64,000 nt of DNA from Pseudomonas fluorescens (GCF_000967965.1 NZ_LACC01000012.1:186662-250661), one strand, 5' to 3'; numbered from the stretch's first letter, positions 38,217 to 47,861 are shown. A program made the numbers and translations. The notes: a model not told the origin generated them from the sequence alone.

Positions 38217-40151
38217 ATGTCGGCCGTTCTCTCATTGTTACAAAGCCGTTTGTTGCGGCCCGTGTTCGTTACCCTTGGTATCGCCCTTTTGGTGCAGGTG
38301 CTGGTGGCTGTCGCTCTGACCCGGAGCACGGTGACCGCGCTGGAAGCCGATCTGGGCATGCGCCTGGGTGCGGACAGCCAAAAGCTTTCCGCTGAGCTTG
38401 AGCAGGCGGGGCGCGAAGTCACGTCGAGCCTCGACAGCCTCTCCACCAGCACGCGTCAACGCCTGACGGCCGGTTTGTCCTCGCGACTGAAGGACGAGCA
38501 GGCGCAGTTGCGCTCAACGCTGGAAAAAGACCTGAAGGACTCCGCCAGCGACATGGCGCAGCTTCTGGCTTCCGTCGCGCCCCGCGCCATGTGGGACAAC
38601 GATGTTCCGACACTTTCCGAGTTCGCCCGCCGGGCCCAGCGCAATCCCAATGTGCTGTTCGTGGTGTATGACGACGCCACCGGCCAGCACCTGACGCGCT
38701 ACCTCAACCGGGAAAACCCGATCAACAAGGCGCTGCTGGAAAAAGGCCAGGGCGAGCGTGCGCTGGACAAGGTGCTGGATGCTGCGAAGAACGATCCTTC
38801 GGTGTTCTACATCGAGGCCCCGATCAATCCTAACGGCGTAGAAATCGGCAAGGTCCTGATGGGGGTCTCGACGGCTTCGGTGGAGACTGACTTGGCGGCC
38901 CTCGACAAGCGCTTCTCGGCCTTGATCGCCAGCAGCGATCAACTGGTGGGCGACAGCCTCAAGGGCGCGGCCGCCGACAGCGCAGCGGCCATGCGCTCGC
39001 GGCTGCAGTCGGCGCAGTCCACGGCGGCTGAAATGAAGGCCAATACCACCAGCACCGTGCAGGAAGCCGCTACGACACTGCGCTGGCGCATCGGCGTGTG
39101 CCTGGCGGTGGTGGGCTTCGGTGTCCTGCTTTTGTTGGCGGTGGTGCTTGGTCGCCGAGTGGTCAATCGCCTGAAAATGCTGATCGTTGCCATGGATGAC
39201 CTGGCGGCGGGCGAGGGCGATCTGACCAAGCGTGTGCAGATCAACAGCAAGGATGAAATCGGTGACATGGCCTCGGCGGTCAATCGCTTTGTGGATAAGT
39301 TGCAGCCGATCGTGCGCGAGGCGGGCGATGTAGCCCAGCGTACCGGTGTGGAAATCGGTGCCATGACCTTGCGCAACGCCGGTGCGGATGCGGCGGCTGG
39401 CATGCAGCGCGACGAGGTGGCGGAGAGTTTGCGCGCGCTGTCGCAAATGGCTGATGAAGCCCAGTCGGAAAGCCATGCCATGCAGGCGGCGCTGAAGCAG
39501 GTGGTGGACATTCGTCAGGCCACCGATGAAAACACCCGGACCTCGGCGAAAGTCGGCAGCCTGATCGAGGCGTTGGCCGGTCAGGTCGACACCGGGGCGC
39601 AAGTCATCGAGCGGCTGGCGCAACAAAGTGAACAGATTGAGGTGGTGCTGACGGTGATCCATGGCATCGCTGAGCAAACCAACCTGCTGGCGCTGAACGC
39701 GGCGATTGAAGCGGCACGTGCCGGCGAGACCGGGCGCGGGTTTGCGGTGGTGGCCGATGAGGTGCGGGCGCTGGCGAGCAAGACGCAGAGCTCCACCGGC
39801 GATATTCAGGCGCACATCGTGGCGTTGCAGCAGGGTGCGCGTGAAGCGGTGGCGGCAATCGGTCAGGCCGGGCGCCAGGCCAGTGAGGGTTTGCTGGTGC
39901 TGCGTGACAGTGCGCGGTTGCAGCAATCGGTGCAGGCATCGGTCGAGCAGGTCCATGCGGCGATCGGTCTGGCGACCCAGGCGGCGGCGCATCAGGCACA
40001 GGGCGCGCAGGCAGTGCGGGGGCGGGTCCAGACCATTCACGCCCAGGCCGAGAAAGCGGCGCAAGCTGTCGTGGAGACCACGGCGAGCGGCAAGGTGCTT
40101 GATGGTCTGGCGGCGCAGTTGAAGGCGAGCCTGGGGCAGTTCAGGGCTTAA
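38217..40151 (+). CDS. Methyl-accepting chemotaxis protein
   Basis: A 644-aa chemoreceptor. Membrane helix 1 (about 14-36) precedes a ~250-residue periplasmic sensor rich in helices and Ser/Ala heptads. Helix 2 (about 292-312) is followed by HAMP (about 313-366) and a cytoplasmic signalling domain whose hairpin tip is [19 protein letters not shown] (about 485-503). The ligand is unknown. The ATG at 38217 follows AGAGGGA; an upstream ATG at 38191 is out of frame. It is a single-gene unit: purA ends upstream at a terminator and fbpB is convergent. Confidence 0.92.
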   Translation: MSAVLSLLQSRLLRPVFVTLGIALLVQVLVAVALTRSTVTALEADLGMRLGADSQKLSAELEQAGREVTSSLDSLSTSTRQRLTAGLSSRLKDEQAQLRSTLEKDLKDSASDMAQLLASVAPRAMWDNDVPTLSEFARRAQRNPNVLFVVYDDATGQHLTRYLNRENPINKALLEKGQGERALDKVLDAAKNDPSVFYIEAPINPNGVEIGKVLMGVSTASVETDLAALDKRFSALIASSDQLVGDSLKGAAADSAAAMRSRLQSAQSTAAEMKANTTSTVQEAATTLRWRIGVCLAVVGFGVLLLLAVVLGRRVVNRLKMLIVAMDDLAAGEGDLTKRVQINSKDEIGDMASAVNRFVDKLQPIVREAGDVAQRTGVEIGAMTLRNAGADAAAGMQRDEVAESLRALSQMADEAQSESHAMQAALKQVVDIRQATDENTRTSAKVGSLIEALAGQVDTGAQVIERLAQQSEQIEVVLTVIHGIAEQTNLLALNAAIEAARAGETGRGFAVVADEVRALASKTQSSTGDIQAHIVALQQGAREAVAAIGQAGRQASEGLLVLRDSARLQQSVQASVEQVHAAIGLATQAAAHQAQGAQAVRGRVQTIHAQAEKAAQAVVETTASGKVLDGLAAQLKASLGQFRA

Positions 40152-40234
40152 AAGATCAAAGGGTCGCAGTCTTCGGCAGCTCCACAGGGGGCTTTGCGTT
40201 TCTCTGTAGGTGCTGCCGAAGGCTGCGATCTTTT
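40151..40234. repeat. Inverted repeat between convergent MCP and fbpB genes
   Basis: AAAAGATC...GTCGCAGTCTTCGGCAGC and GCTGCCGAAGGCTGCGATCTTTT are inverted copies around a short spacer. It resembles another REP class of fluorescent pseudomonads, and the AAAA/TTTT ends could make it a bidirectional terminator. Confidence 0.7.
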
Positions 40235-40240
40235 GCTTTG

Positions 40241-41800
40241 TCAGCGGCTCAGATACATCCGGGTCGTGAGCAAATAGACCGGCAACCCCGACACCAATAT
40301 CAACAACGCTGCATAAGGCGCAGCCGCCGCAAACTCCACATTCGCGGTGTGCGCCCAGACTTCCGTCGCCAGGGTGTTCAGCCCGGTGGGGCTCAACAGC
40401 AAGGTCGCCGTCAGTTCCTTCATCGCATCCAGGAACACCAACGCAAACGCCGCCCCCAACGCCGGGAAAATAATCGGCAGCGTCACTCGGCAGAAGGCGC
40501 TGAATGACGAGGCTCCCAGTGTGCGAGCGGCCTCCTCAAGCTGCGGTGCTGCTTTGTTCAGGGCGGTGCGGATTGGCGCCTGGGCCAGTGGCAGAAACAG
40601 CAGGGCGTAGGCGATCAGCAGCAATGCCGAAGTCTGGTAAAGCATCGGCACGTAGTGCAGGGCGAAATACACCAGGGTCAGGGCAATGACCAGTCCCGGC
40701 AGCGCATGCAGCAGATACGGCAGGCGCTCGGCCCAGATCGCCAGTTGGCCTTTGTAGCGCACGACCAGCAGGCCGACCGGCACCGCCAGCACCAGGCACA
40801 GTGCAGCGCCACCCAGCGACAGTGCGAGGGATGACATCAATGCCTCGCCGATTGCCGCCACGGGAAAGGCTGCCGATGATCCCACTGCCAGCCAGTAGGC
40901 GAGCATGCCCAGCGGAATCCCGCTGCCAATGATTGCCAGTAGCAGGCAATAAAGCTGTCCCGCCACTGCCCAGGGGCCCAGTTGAACCTGTTCCGCGCGT
41001 CGCGCCGCACCTTGGCCGGTGCGTACGTGTCGACCCTTGCCGCGAACGCGCAGCTCCAGCCACAGCAACGCCAGGCACAACATCAGCAGTACGGCGGAGA
41101 GCATCGCCGCGTTGGCATTGCTGAACTCCAGCTCGAACTGCTGATAGATCGCCGTGGTGAAGGTTTGCAGGCCGATGATCGACAAGGCGCCGAACTCCAC
41201 CAGCATGTGCAGGGCAATCAGCAACGAGCCCGCCAGCAGCGAAGGCCAGAGCAGGGGCAGGGTGACCTTGAAAAATACGCCCCAACGATTCTGCCCCAGC
41301 GTGCGCGCGGACTCTTCGAGGGACGGGTCAAGGTTGCGCAGGGTCGCCGCCACGGGCAGAAAGATCAGCGGGTACTTGGACAGGCTCATCACCAGGATCG
41401 CCCCGCCAAGTCCCTCAAAATGAGCGCTGAGGGAAACCCAGGTGAAGCTGCTGACAAAGGCCGGAACGGCGAACGGCAGGCAGAGGATCACGCCCCACAA
41501 TCGTCGGCCCGGCAAATTGCTGCGCTCCAGCAGCCAGGCCAGTGTCAAGCCGATTACCCCGCAAACAACGGTGACCCCGATCATCAACGCGAGTGTGTTG
41601 CGCAGCAGGCCGAACACATAAGGTCGCCATAGCAAATGCAGTGCTTCTGCCCAGCCTGCCTGCCAGGCTTTCAGGCCGACATACAGCAGAGGCAGGAGGC
41701 TGAGCGCTACCAACAGCAACACGGGCAGTATCAGCCAGATAGACGGCTGCTTGCGTCGTGGTGCGTATGCGTGATGCGCGGACAGTGAGGCGCCCATCAA
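40241..41800 (-). CDS. FbpB-type iron ABC transporter permease
   Basis: 519 aa with about 12 membrane helices in two homologous halves. Each half carries an EAA-type loop: EESARTLGQNRWGVFFKVTLPLL (near residue 170) and EEAARTLGASSFSAFCRVTLPII (near 430). This is the fused double permease of ferric-iron transporters (FbpB/SfuB). The ATG overlaps the fbpA stop by 4 bases. No ATPase gene follows. Confidence 0.88.
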   Translation of the reverse strand: MMGASLSAHHAYAPRRKQPSIWLILPVLLLVALSLLPLLYVGLKAWQAGWAEALHLLWRPYVFGLLRNTLALMIGVTVVCGVIGLTLAWLLERSNLPGRRLWGVILCLPFAVPAFVSSFTWVSLSAHFEGLGGAILVMSLSKYPLIFLPVAATLRNLDPSLEESARTLGQNRWGVFFKVTLPLLWPSLLAGSLLIALHMLVEFGALSIIGLQTFTTAIYQQFELEFSNANAAMLSAVLLMLCLALLWLELRVRGKGRHVRTGQGAARRAEQVQLGPWAVAGQLYCLLLAIIGSGIPLGMLAYWLAVGSSAAFPVAAIGEALMSSLALSLGGAALCLVLAVPVGLLVVRYKGQLAIWAERLPYLLHALPGLVIALTLVYFALHYVPMLYQTSALLLIAYALLFLPLAQAPIRTALNKAAPQLEEAARTLGASSFSAFCRVTLPIIFPALGAAFALVFLDAMKELTATLLLSPTGLNTLATEVWAHTANVEFAAAAPYAALLILVSGLPVYLLTTRMYLSR

Positions 41801-42807
41801 TTCAGGCCAACGTCACGTTCCAGGTCCAGCGCTTCTTCGGCGTTGCCGAGGTCGGCAGGCGTGACTTTTGGTGCTTCCAGTTCGCTGAATGGCTTGAGCC
41901 CGCGATCTGATTCCATGCCTTTGTGCAGCGGGTATTCGGCGGTGGTCTGGGTGATCACGCGCTGGCCTTCCTCGCTGGCCATGTAGGCGAGCAATTGCTG
42001 TGCTTCCTTGGGGTGTTTGCTGGATTTGAGCACGGCAGCACTGGAAACCGTGATGAGTCCACCGACGTCGCCGCCAGTGAAGTAATGCAGTTTCGAGTCG
42101 AGCTGGCCTTTTTCACGCTGCAGGGCGAACCAGTAGTAATTGTTTACCAGCACGGTGGCGACTTCGCCATTTTCCACTGCTTTCAATGCGACCATGTTGT
42201 TGCTGTAGGTCTTGCCGAATGCGCGCAGACCGGTCAGCCATTCTTCGGCTGCGTCCATGCCGTGCACCTTGATGATCGCTACCGCTTGCTCCTGGAAGGC
42301 ACCGCTGGTGGGTACGAAGCCGACCTTGCCTTGCCATTTCGGATCGGAGAATTCCATCACCGAGGTCGGCAGGTCTTTTTCATCGATCAGCTTGGGGTTG
42401 AACGCAACGACGCGCACCCGGGCAGTCACGCCAATCCAGGTGCCGTTGCCGGCGACGTATTCCTTGGGCAGAACGGCCAGCGTGGCGTCATCCGTCTTGG
42501 CCAGCAGGCCTTGTTCGCCGAGTTTGTTCAGTGGTGGCGACTCTTCGGTGTAGATCACGTCGGCGGGGGAGCGATTGCCTTCTTCGACGATCTGGCTGGC
42601 GAGCTGGTTGCTGCTGCCTTTGCGCACATTGACGTGGATGCCGGTCTTGGCTTCGAAAGCTTTGGCGACCGCGTCGCCGACTTCTTTGTGCTGGCCGTTG
42701 TAGAGGGTCAGGGCAACCGGATCGGCGGCTTGGGTGAGGGGAGTGGCCAGTGCCAGGCCGAGCAGGGTGATTGTCAAGCCGCGGCGCAGGGTATTTCGAA
42801 ACATCAT
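41797..42807 (-). CDS. FbpA-type ferric iron-binding periplasmic protein
   Basis: 336 aa with a signal peptide (cleavage after about residue 27, TQA-AD). The mature protein begins with the family's LTLYNGQHKE strand. The tandem tyrosines of NNYYWFAL correspond to the paired iron-ligand tyrosines of FbpA. It delivers Fe3+ to the overlapping permease gene. A candidate Fur site lies 39 bases upstream. Confidence 0.88.
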   Translation of the reverse strand: MMFRNTLRRGLTITLLGLALATPLTQAADPVALTLYNGQHKEVGDAVAKAFEAKTGIHVNVRKGSSNQLASQIVEEGNRSPADVIYTEESPPLNKLGEQGLLAKTDDATLAVLPKEYVAGNGTWIGVTARVRVVAFNPKLIDEKDLPTSVMEFSDPKWQGKVGFVPTSGAFQEQAVAIIKVHGMDAAEEWLTGLRAFGKTYSNNMVALKAVENGEVATVLVNNYYWFALQREKGQLDSKLHYFTGGDVGGLITVSSAAVLKSSKHPKEAQQLLAYMASEEGQRVITQTTAEYPLHKGMESDRGLKPFSELEAPKVTPADLGNAEEALDLERDVGLN

Positions 42808-42845
42808 TCGCAGGGTTCCTCACTGTCGCATTGCAAAAACTTGCA

Positions 42846-42865
42846 ACAATGATAAACGATATTGT
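42846..42865 (-). promoter_or_regulatory. Candidate Fur-binding site upstream of fbpA
   Basis: ACAAT-N10-ATTGT palindromic arms with an AT-rich GATAA core, about 39 bases upstream of the fbpA start. It is similar in composition and size to Fur boxes but only a partial match to the 19-bp consensus. Confidence 0.4.
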
Positions 42866-42927
42866 TTCTCAAATGCGCGCTGCGATGTTGAAGGGCGTTT
42901 GGTAAGTGCGGTAAATGGGGGGGCTTT

Positions 42928-43048
42928 TGTGGCGAGGGGGCTTGCCCCCGTTCGGCTGCGAAGCAGTCGTAAACTCGGCAAATGCGGTGTAGCGAAGTAT
43001 GCGCTGGCGCCGCTTCGCGACCCAACGGGGGCAAGCCCCCTCGCCACA
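42928..43048. repeat. REP-like inverted pair (class TGTGGCGAGGGGGCTTGCCCCCG)
   Basis: Near-perfect inverted arms TGTGGCGAGGGGGCTTGCCC and GGGCAAGCCCCCTCGCCACA around a ~75-base centre, upstream of the fbp genes. Same class as 13011. Confidence 0.85.
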
Positions 43049-43088
43049 TGAATGGTGGTGGTTCGAGCATTTTCAAATGCCAGAAACG

Positions 43089-43114
43089 CAAAAACCCGCT
43101 TTCGCGGGTTTTTG
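43089..43114 (-). terminator. Terminator of first tRNA-Leu
   Basis: CAAAAACCCGC TTTC GCGGGTTTTTG, a symmetric hairpin 33 bases beyond the tRNA 3' end (minus strand). Confidence 0.85.
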
Positions 43115-43146
43115 TGAAATCCAAGGTCGTAACCTTGAATTTGAAT

Positions 43147-43233
43147 TGGTGCCCAGAAGAAGACTCGAACTTCCACGACCTTGCGGTCACCAGCACCTGA
43201 AGCTGGCGTGTCTACCAATTTCACCATCTGGGC
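43147..43233 (-). tRNA. tRNA-Leu (CAG)
   Basis: 87 bases on the minus strand with CCA encoded. The acceptor GCCCAGA pairs with TCTGGGC. The anticodon stem CCAGC/GCTGG encloses the loop TTCAGGT, giving anticodon CAG. The long variable arm (TGACCGCAAGGTCGT region) is typical of leucine tRNAs, and the T arm has GTTCGAGTC. It reads CUG codons, the dominant Leu codon here. Confidence 0.96.
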
Positions 43234-43268
43234 ATTCATCTTCAGCGTTGCCGCTGTTGATGTGGCGC

Positions 43269-43297
43269 ACTATACGGAGAGCGTTTTGATCTGTAAA
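43269..43297 (-). promoter_or_regulatory. Sigma-70 promoter of first tRNA-Leu
   Basis: On the minus strand TTTACA, 17 bases, TATAGT, then a GC-rich discriminator (GCGCC), about 36 bases before the tRNA. The discriminator is of the kind seen at stringently controlled stable-RNA promoters. Confidence 0.8.
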
Positions 43298-43336
43298 CCC
43301 CTGATTCTAAAAATAATAAACCAGTGGTCAAAAATG

Positions 43337-43362
43337 CAAAAACCCGCTTTCGCGGGTTTTTG
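43337..43362 (-). terminator. Terminator of second tRNA-Leu
   Basis: Same hairpin sequence as at 43089 (CAAAAACCCGC TTTC GCGGGTTTTTG), 39 bases beyond the second tRNA. Confidence 0.85.
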
Positions 43363-43400
43363 TGTGAGCCTTGAAATTGAACTAATCTCAAGCTCGAAAT

Positions 43401-43487
43401 TGGTGCCCAGAAGAAGACTCGAACTTCCACGACCTTGCGGTCACCAGCACCTGAAGCTGGCGTGTCTACCAATTTCACCATCTGGGC
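43401..43487 (-). tRNA. tRNA-Leu (CAG), second identical copy
   Basis: Identical over all 87 bases to the gene at 43147-43233, with anticodon CAG and CCA encoded. It has its own promoter and terminator, so the two are separate transcription units made by tandem duplication. Confidence 0.96.
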
Positions 43488-43522
43488 AGTATCGGCAACG
43501 TTGTCCGTCGTCGATGGCGCGC

Positions 43523-43551
43523 ACTATACGGAGCGTCTTTTTAACTGTAAA
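43523..43551 (-). promoter_or_regulatory. Sigma-70 promoter of second tRNA-Leu
   Basis: TTTACA, 17 bases, TATAGT on the minus strand with a GCGCGCC discriminator. The boxes and spacing are the same as the first copy; the spacer has diverged. Confidence 0.8.
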
Positions 43552-43712
43552 CCCCCAGGGTCAAAAAAACCTGGAAAATTTCGCCAGTGGTCTTCAAAAC
43601 AGCTTTGCGGTGTCGATACAGGGCTTTAGAAGGGGCGTCTTAGCCTGAAATTTCCCGTTTCATTACGCCTATGCCAAACTAACCCGCATATAGACAAGGT
43701 GAAAACTCTCTA

Positions 43713-46340
43713 ATGGCCGATTGGCAGTCCCTCGATCCCGAGGCCGCTCGTGAAGCGGAAAAATATGAAAACCCTATTCCTAGCCGTGAACTGATCCTTC
43801 AGCACCTTGCTGATCGAGGTTCGCCTGCTAACCGCGAGCAACTGGTCGAAGAGTTTGGTCTGACCACAGAAGACCAGATCGAAGCCCTGCGCCGCCGTCT
43901 GCGCGCCATGGAGCGCGATGCTCAACTCATCTATACCCGCCGCGGCACTTATGCGCCGGTGGACAAGCTCGACCTGATCCTGGGCCGCATCAGCGGTCAC
44001 CGCGATGGCTTCGGCTTCCTGGTGCCGGACGACGGCAGCGACGACCTGTTCATGAGCCCGGCGCAGATGCGCCTGGTGTTCGATGGTGACCGTGCGCTGG
44101 CCCGGGTTTCCGGTCTGGACCGTCGTGGTCGTCGCGAAGGCATGATCGTCGAAGTGGTGTCCCGCGCTCACGAAACCATTGTCGGCCGCTACTTCGAAGA
44201 GGGCGGCATCGGTTTCGTGGTTGCCGACAACCCGAAAATCCAGCAGGAAGTGCTGGTGACGCCAGGTCGTAACGCCAACGCGCAGATCGGTCAGTTCGTC
44301 GAAGTGAAGATCACTCACTGGCCGACGCCACGCTTTCAGCCGCAAGGCGACGTGGTTGAAGTCGTGGGCAACTACATGGCGCCGGGCATGGAAATCGATG
44401 TCGCCCTGCGCACCTACGACATTCCTCACGTCTGGCCTGACGCCGTGCTCAAGGAAGCCGGCAAGCTCAAGCCGGAAGTCGAAGAGAAAGACAAAGAGAA
44501 GCGCATCGACCTGCGTCATCTGCCGTTCGTCACCATCGACGGCGAAGATGCCCGCGACTTCGATGATGCGGTCTACTGCGAAGCCCGTCCGGGCAAGCTG
44601 CGTCTGTTCTCCGGCGGCTGGAAGTTGTACGTGGCGATTGCCGACGTATCCAGCTACGTGAAACTCGGTTCGGCGCTGGATGCCGAGGCCCAGGTTCGCG
44701 GCAACTCGGTGTACTTCCCTGAGCGCGTGATTCCGATGCTGCCTGAGCAGTTGTCCAACGGCCTGTGTTCGCTGAACCCGCAAGTCGATCGCCTGGCCAT
44801 GGTTTGCGAGATGACCATCTCCAAAACCGGCGAAATGACCGACTACTGCTTCTACGAAGCGGTGATTCACTCCCATGCGCGTCTGACCTACAACAAGGTC
44901 AGCGCGATGCTGGAGACGCCGAAAGCCACCGAAGCGCGCAAGTTGCGCGGCGAATACACCGACGTGGTGCCGCACCTCAAGCAGCTCTACTCGCTGTACA
45001 AGGTATTGCTGGCGGCTCGCCATGTGCGTGGCGCGATCGATTTCGAAACCCAGGAAACCCGGATCATCTTCGGTTCCGAGCGCAAGATTGCCGAAATCCG
45101 TCCGACTATACGTAACGACGCGCACAAGCTGATCGAGGAATGCATGCTGGCGGCCAACGTGGCCACCGCCGAATTCCTGAAGAAGCACGAAATCCCTGCG
45201 CTGTATCGCGTTCACGATGGTCCGCCACCGGAGCGTCTGGAAAAGCTGCGCGCGTTCCTCGGCGAGCTCGGTCTGTCCCTGCACAAAGGCAAGGACGGTC
45301 CGTCACCGAAGGATTACCAGGCACTGCTGGCTGGTATCAAGGATCGTCCGGATTTCCACCTGATCCAGACCGTCATGCTGCGTTCGTTGAGCCAGGCGGT
45401 GTACAGCGCCGATAACCAGGGCCACTTCGGCCTGAATTACGAGGCGTACACCCACTTCACTTCGCCGATCCGCCGCTACCCGGACTTGCTCACGCACCGG
45501 GCGATCCGCAGCGTGATCCATTCGAAGCAGAACACCCCGCACGTTCGCCGTGCCGGTGCGATGACCATTCCGAAAGCGCGTATCTATCCGTACGACGAAG
45601 CGGCCCTGGAGCAGCTCGGCGAGCAGTGCTCGATGAGCGAGCGCCGTGCCGACGAAGCGACCCGCGACGTAGTGAACTGGCTCAAGTGCGAGTTCATGAA
45701 AGATCGCGTTGGCGAATCGTTCCCGGGTGTGATCACCGCCGTGACCGGTTTTGGTCTGTTCGTCGAGCTTACAGACATTTATGTCGAAGGCCTGGTGCAC
45801 GTCACCGCGCTGCCGGGCGATTACTACCACTTCGATCCTGTGCACCACCGCCTGGCCGGTGAGCGTACCGGTCGCAGCTTCCGCTTGGGCGATACCGTGG
45901 AAGTGCGAGTCATGCGCGTCGACCTCGACGAACGCAAGATCGACTTCGAGATGGCTGAGAAGACCATCAGCGCGCCGATCGGCCGCAAGAAACGTGGCGC
46001 CGAAAGCACCGCCCCCGCGGCGAAAGTCGAAGCAGAGCCGGCCCCGGCGAAAACCGGCCGTCGTCCTGCCAAGGAAAAGGCTGTAGAAGCCTATCGCCCG
46101 AGCGATGCGGCGGCGAAAAACGCCGAAGTGCGCAAAAGTCGTGAAATGAAACAGGCGTTGCTGGCCGGTGCGAAAAGCGGCGGTAAAGCGGCGTCTGGGG
46201 GAAAGACCAGTCGGTCGACGCCTGACAAGGCCGTCGGCGGCAAGCCAGCCAAACCGAGCAAACATCGTAAAGGCCCGCCAAAAGCGGGCTCGGCTCCAGC
46301 CAAGAGTGGCGGGGCGCGTAAACCTAAGGCCAAGCCATGA
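43713..46340 (+). CDS. rnr: Ribonuclease R
   Basis: An 875-aa processive 3'-5' exoribonuclease that degrades structured RNA. In order: an N-terminal helix-turn-helix-like region, cold-shock domains, the RNB catalytic domain (about 270-600, with GEDARDFDDAV supplying the metal-binding aspartates), S1 (about 668-750) and a Lys/Ala-rich basic tail (750-875) longer than in E. coli. rlmB overlaps its stop by 4 bases, as in the E. coli rnr-rlmB pair. Confidence 0.95.
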   Translation: MADWQSLDPEAAREAEKYENPIPSRELILQHLADRGSPANREQLVEEFGLTTEDQIEALRRRLRAMERDAQLIYTRRGTYAPVDKLDLILGRISGHRDGFGFLVPDDGSDDLFMSPAQMRLVFDGDRALARVSGLDRRGRREGMIVEVVSRAHETIVGRYFEEGGIGFVVADNPKIQQEVLVTPGRNANAQIGQFVEVKITHWPTPRFQPQGDVVEVVGNYMAPGMEIDVALRTYDIPHVWPDAVLKEAGKLKPEVEEKDKEKRIDLRHLPFVTIDGEDARDFDDAVYCEARPGKLRLFSGGWKLYVAIADVSSYVKLGSALDAEAQVRGNSVYFPERVIPMLPEQLSNGLCSLNPQVDRLAMVCEMTISKTGEMTDYCFYEAVIHSHARLTYNKVSAMLETPKATEARKLRGEYTDVVPHLKQLYSLYKVLLAARHVRGAIDFETQETRIIFGSERKIAEIRPTIRNDAHKLIEECMLAANVATAEFLKKHEIPALYRVHDGPPPERLEKLRAFLGELGLSLHKGKDGPSPKDYQALLAGIKDRPDFHLIQTVMLRSLSQAVYSADNQGHFGLNYEAYTHFTSPIRRYPDLLTHRAIRSVIHSKQNTPHVRRAGAMTIPKARIYPYDEAALEQLGEQCSMSERRADEATRDVVNWLKCEFMKDRVGESFPGVITAVTGFGLFVELTDIYVEGLVHVTALPGDYYHFDPVHHRLAGERTGRSFRLGDTVEVRVMRVDLDERKIDFEMAEKTISAPIGRKKRGAESTAPAAKVEAEPAPAKTGRRPAKEKAVEAYRPSDAAAKNAEVRKSREMKQALLAGAKSGGKAASGGKTSRSTPDKAVGGKPAKPSKHRKGPPKAGSAPAKSGGARKPKAKP

Positions 46341-47104
46341 GTCAGTTGGAAAAGATCTACGGCGTACATGCTGTAGAAGCGTTGTTGCGTCACCACCCGA
46401 AACGCGTGAAGCAGATCTGGTTGGCCGAAGGTCGCAATGACCCTCGGGTCCAGACGCTGATCGAACTGGCCAACGAAAACCGGGTCCAGGTCGGCCAGGC
46501 CGAGCGCCGCGAAATGGACGCCTGGGTTGATGGTGTGCACCAGGGTGTGGTCGCGGACGTGAGTCCGAGCCAGGTCTGGGGCGAGGCGATGCTCGACGAG
46601 TTGCTCGATCGCACCGATGGCGCGCCGTTGTTGCTGGTGCTCGACGGCGTGACCGATCCGCACAACCTCGGCGCTTGCCTGCGTTCGGCTGACGCAGCGG
46701 GTGCGCTGGCAGTGATCGTGCCGAAGGACAAGTCGGCGACCCTGACTCCGGTTGTACGAAAAATCGCCTGCGGTGCGGCGGAAGTGATTCCGCTGGTTGC
46801 CGTGACCAACCTGGCGCGCACCCTGGAAAAGCTCCAGCAGCGTGGCTTGTGGGTTGTCGGTACGGCCGGTGAAGCTGAGGTCAGCCTGTATGACCAGGAC
46901 CTGACCGGCCCGACCATCCTGATCATGGGTGCCGAAGGCAAGGGTATGCGTCGCCTGACCCGCGAGCATTGCGACTACCTGGTGAACCTGCCGATGGGCG
47001 GTAGCGTCAGCAGTCTCAACGTTTCCGTGGCGACGGGTGTCTGCCTGTTCGAAGCGCAGCGTCAGCGTAGCGTCAAGGCCAAGGCTGCTGCCAAGAAGTC
47101 CTGA
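46337..47104 (+). CDS. rlmB: 23S rRNA (Gm2251) 2'-O-methyltransferase RlmB
   Basis: 255 aa. An N-terminal substrate-binding domain (IYGVHAVEALL) is followed by a SPOUT methyltransferase knot (LDGVTDPHNLGACLRSADAAG, GAEGKGMRRL, NLPMGGSVSSLNVSVATGV). It methylates G2251 in the ribosomal P loop. It is translationally coupled to rnr. Confidence 0.95.
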   Translation: MSQLEKIYGVHAVEALLRHHPKRVKQIWLAEGRNDPRVQTLIELANENRVQVGQAERREMDAWVDGVHQGVVADVSPSQVWGEAMLDELLDRTDGAPLLLVLDGVTDPHNLGACLRSADAAGALAVIVPKDKSATLTPVVRKIACGAAEVIPLVAVTNLARTLEKLQQRGLWVVGTAGEAEVSLYDQDLTGPTILIMGAEGKGMRRLTREHCDYLVNLPMGGSVSSLNVSVATGVCLFEAQRQRSVKAKAAAKKS

Positions 47105-47120
47105 TCCACACGCGCCCCAA

Positions 47121-47210
47121 TGTAGGAGCTGGCTTGCCAGCGAAGGCGGAGTAACATTCAGCAACTATGTTGGATGTAATGCCGCTTTCGCGGGCAAGCC
47201 AGCTCCTACA
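47121..47210. repeat. REP pair (class TGTAGGAGCTGGCTTGCCAGCGAAGGC)
   Basis: Inverted arms TGTAGGAGCTGGCTTGCCAG and a slightly diverged partner ending AGCCAGCTCCTACA, between rlmB and rpsF. Confidence 0.85.
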
Positions 47211-47263
47211 GTGTTTTTTGGCAAGGCATGAATGGGTGGCTGTTCAAATAATCACCAATTACC

Positions 47264-47292
47264 TTGCGCCTCCCTCGCCCCTTCTCTACAAT
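47264..47292 (+). promoter_or_regulatory. Sigma-70 promoter of the rpsF operon
   Basis: TTGCGC, 17 bases, TACAAT, about 118 bases upstream of rpsF. The untranslated leader that follows includes a hairpin, CCGCTTTTGAGCGG, close to the ribosome-binding site. S6:S18-type autoregulatory leaders occur at this position in other bacteria, but I cannot confirm one here. Confidence 0.65.
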
Positions 47293-47410
47293 TGCGCCCC
47301 TTGCTGTGATGGCAGGCACCAACGTGTCTAGCGTCCGCAAGTCCATAAGTGTCATTCACTCCTTGTCTGACCGCTTTTGAGCGGCAGGCTACAACCCGTA
47401 AGGAGCATTC

Positions 47411-47833
47411 ATGCGTCATTACGAAATCATCTTTTTGGTCCACCCGGATCAAAGCGAGCAAGTCGGCGGCATGGTTGAGCGTTACACCAAGCTGATCGAA
47501 GAAGACGGCGGCAAAATCCACCGTCTGGAAGATTGGGGCCGTCGTCAACTGGCCTACGCAATCAACAATGTTCACAAGGCTCACTACGTGATGCTGAACG
47601 TTGAGTGCACTGGCAAGGCCCTGGCCGAGCTGGAAGACAACTTCCGCTACAACGATGCAGTGATCCGTAACCTGGTCATCCGTCGCGACGAAGCCGTTAC
47701 CGGCCAGTCCGAGATGCTCAAGGCTGAAGAAAACCGCAGTGAGCGCCGTGAGCGTCGCGACCGTCCTGAGCACGAAGGCGCTGAAAGCGCTGATAGTGAT
47801 GACAGCGACAACAGCGATAACGCTGACGAGTAA
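47411..47833 (+). CDS. rpsF: 30S ribosomal protein S6
   Basis: 140 aa. The S6 fold ([29 protein letters not shown]) is followed by a long acidic tail rich in Asp, Ser and Glu (last ~25 residues). In E. coli and P. fluorescens RimK adds glutamates to this C-terminus. TAAGGAGCATTC precedes the ATG. It heads the rpsF-rpsR-(DUF2232)-rplI group. Confidence 0.97.
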   Translation: MRHYEIIFLVHPDQSEQVGGMVERYTKLIEEDGGKIHRLEDWGRRQLAYAINNVHKAHYVMLNVECTGKALAELEDNFRYNDAVIRNLVIRRDEAVTGQSEMLKAEENRSERRERRDRPEHEGAESADSDDSDNSDNADE

Positions 47834-47861
47834 TCCACGGACCTTTTAAGGAGCCAATTAC

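Noticed and set aside
42820..43239. 139-codon minus-strand frame covering tRNA-Leu
   Set aside because: Runs through a tRNA, a terminator and a REP pair; not a gene.
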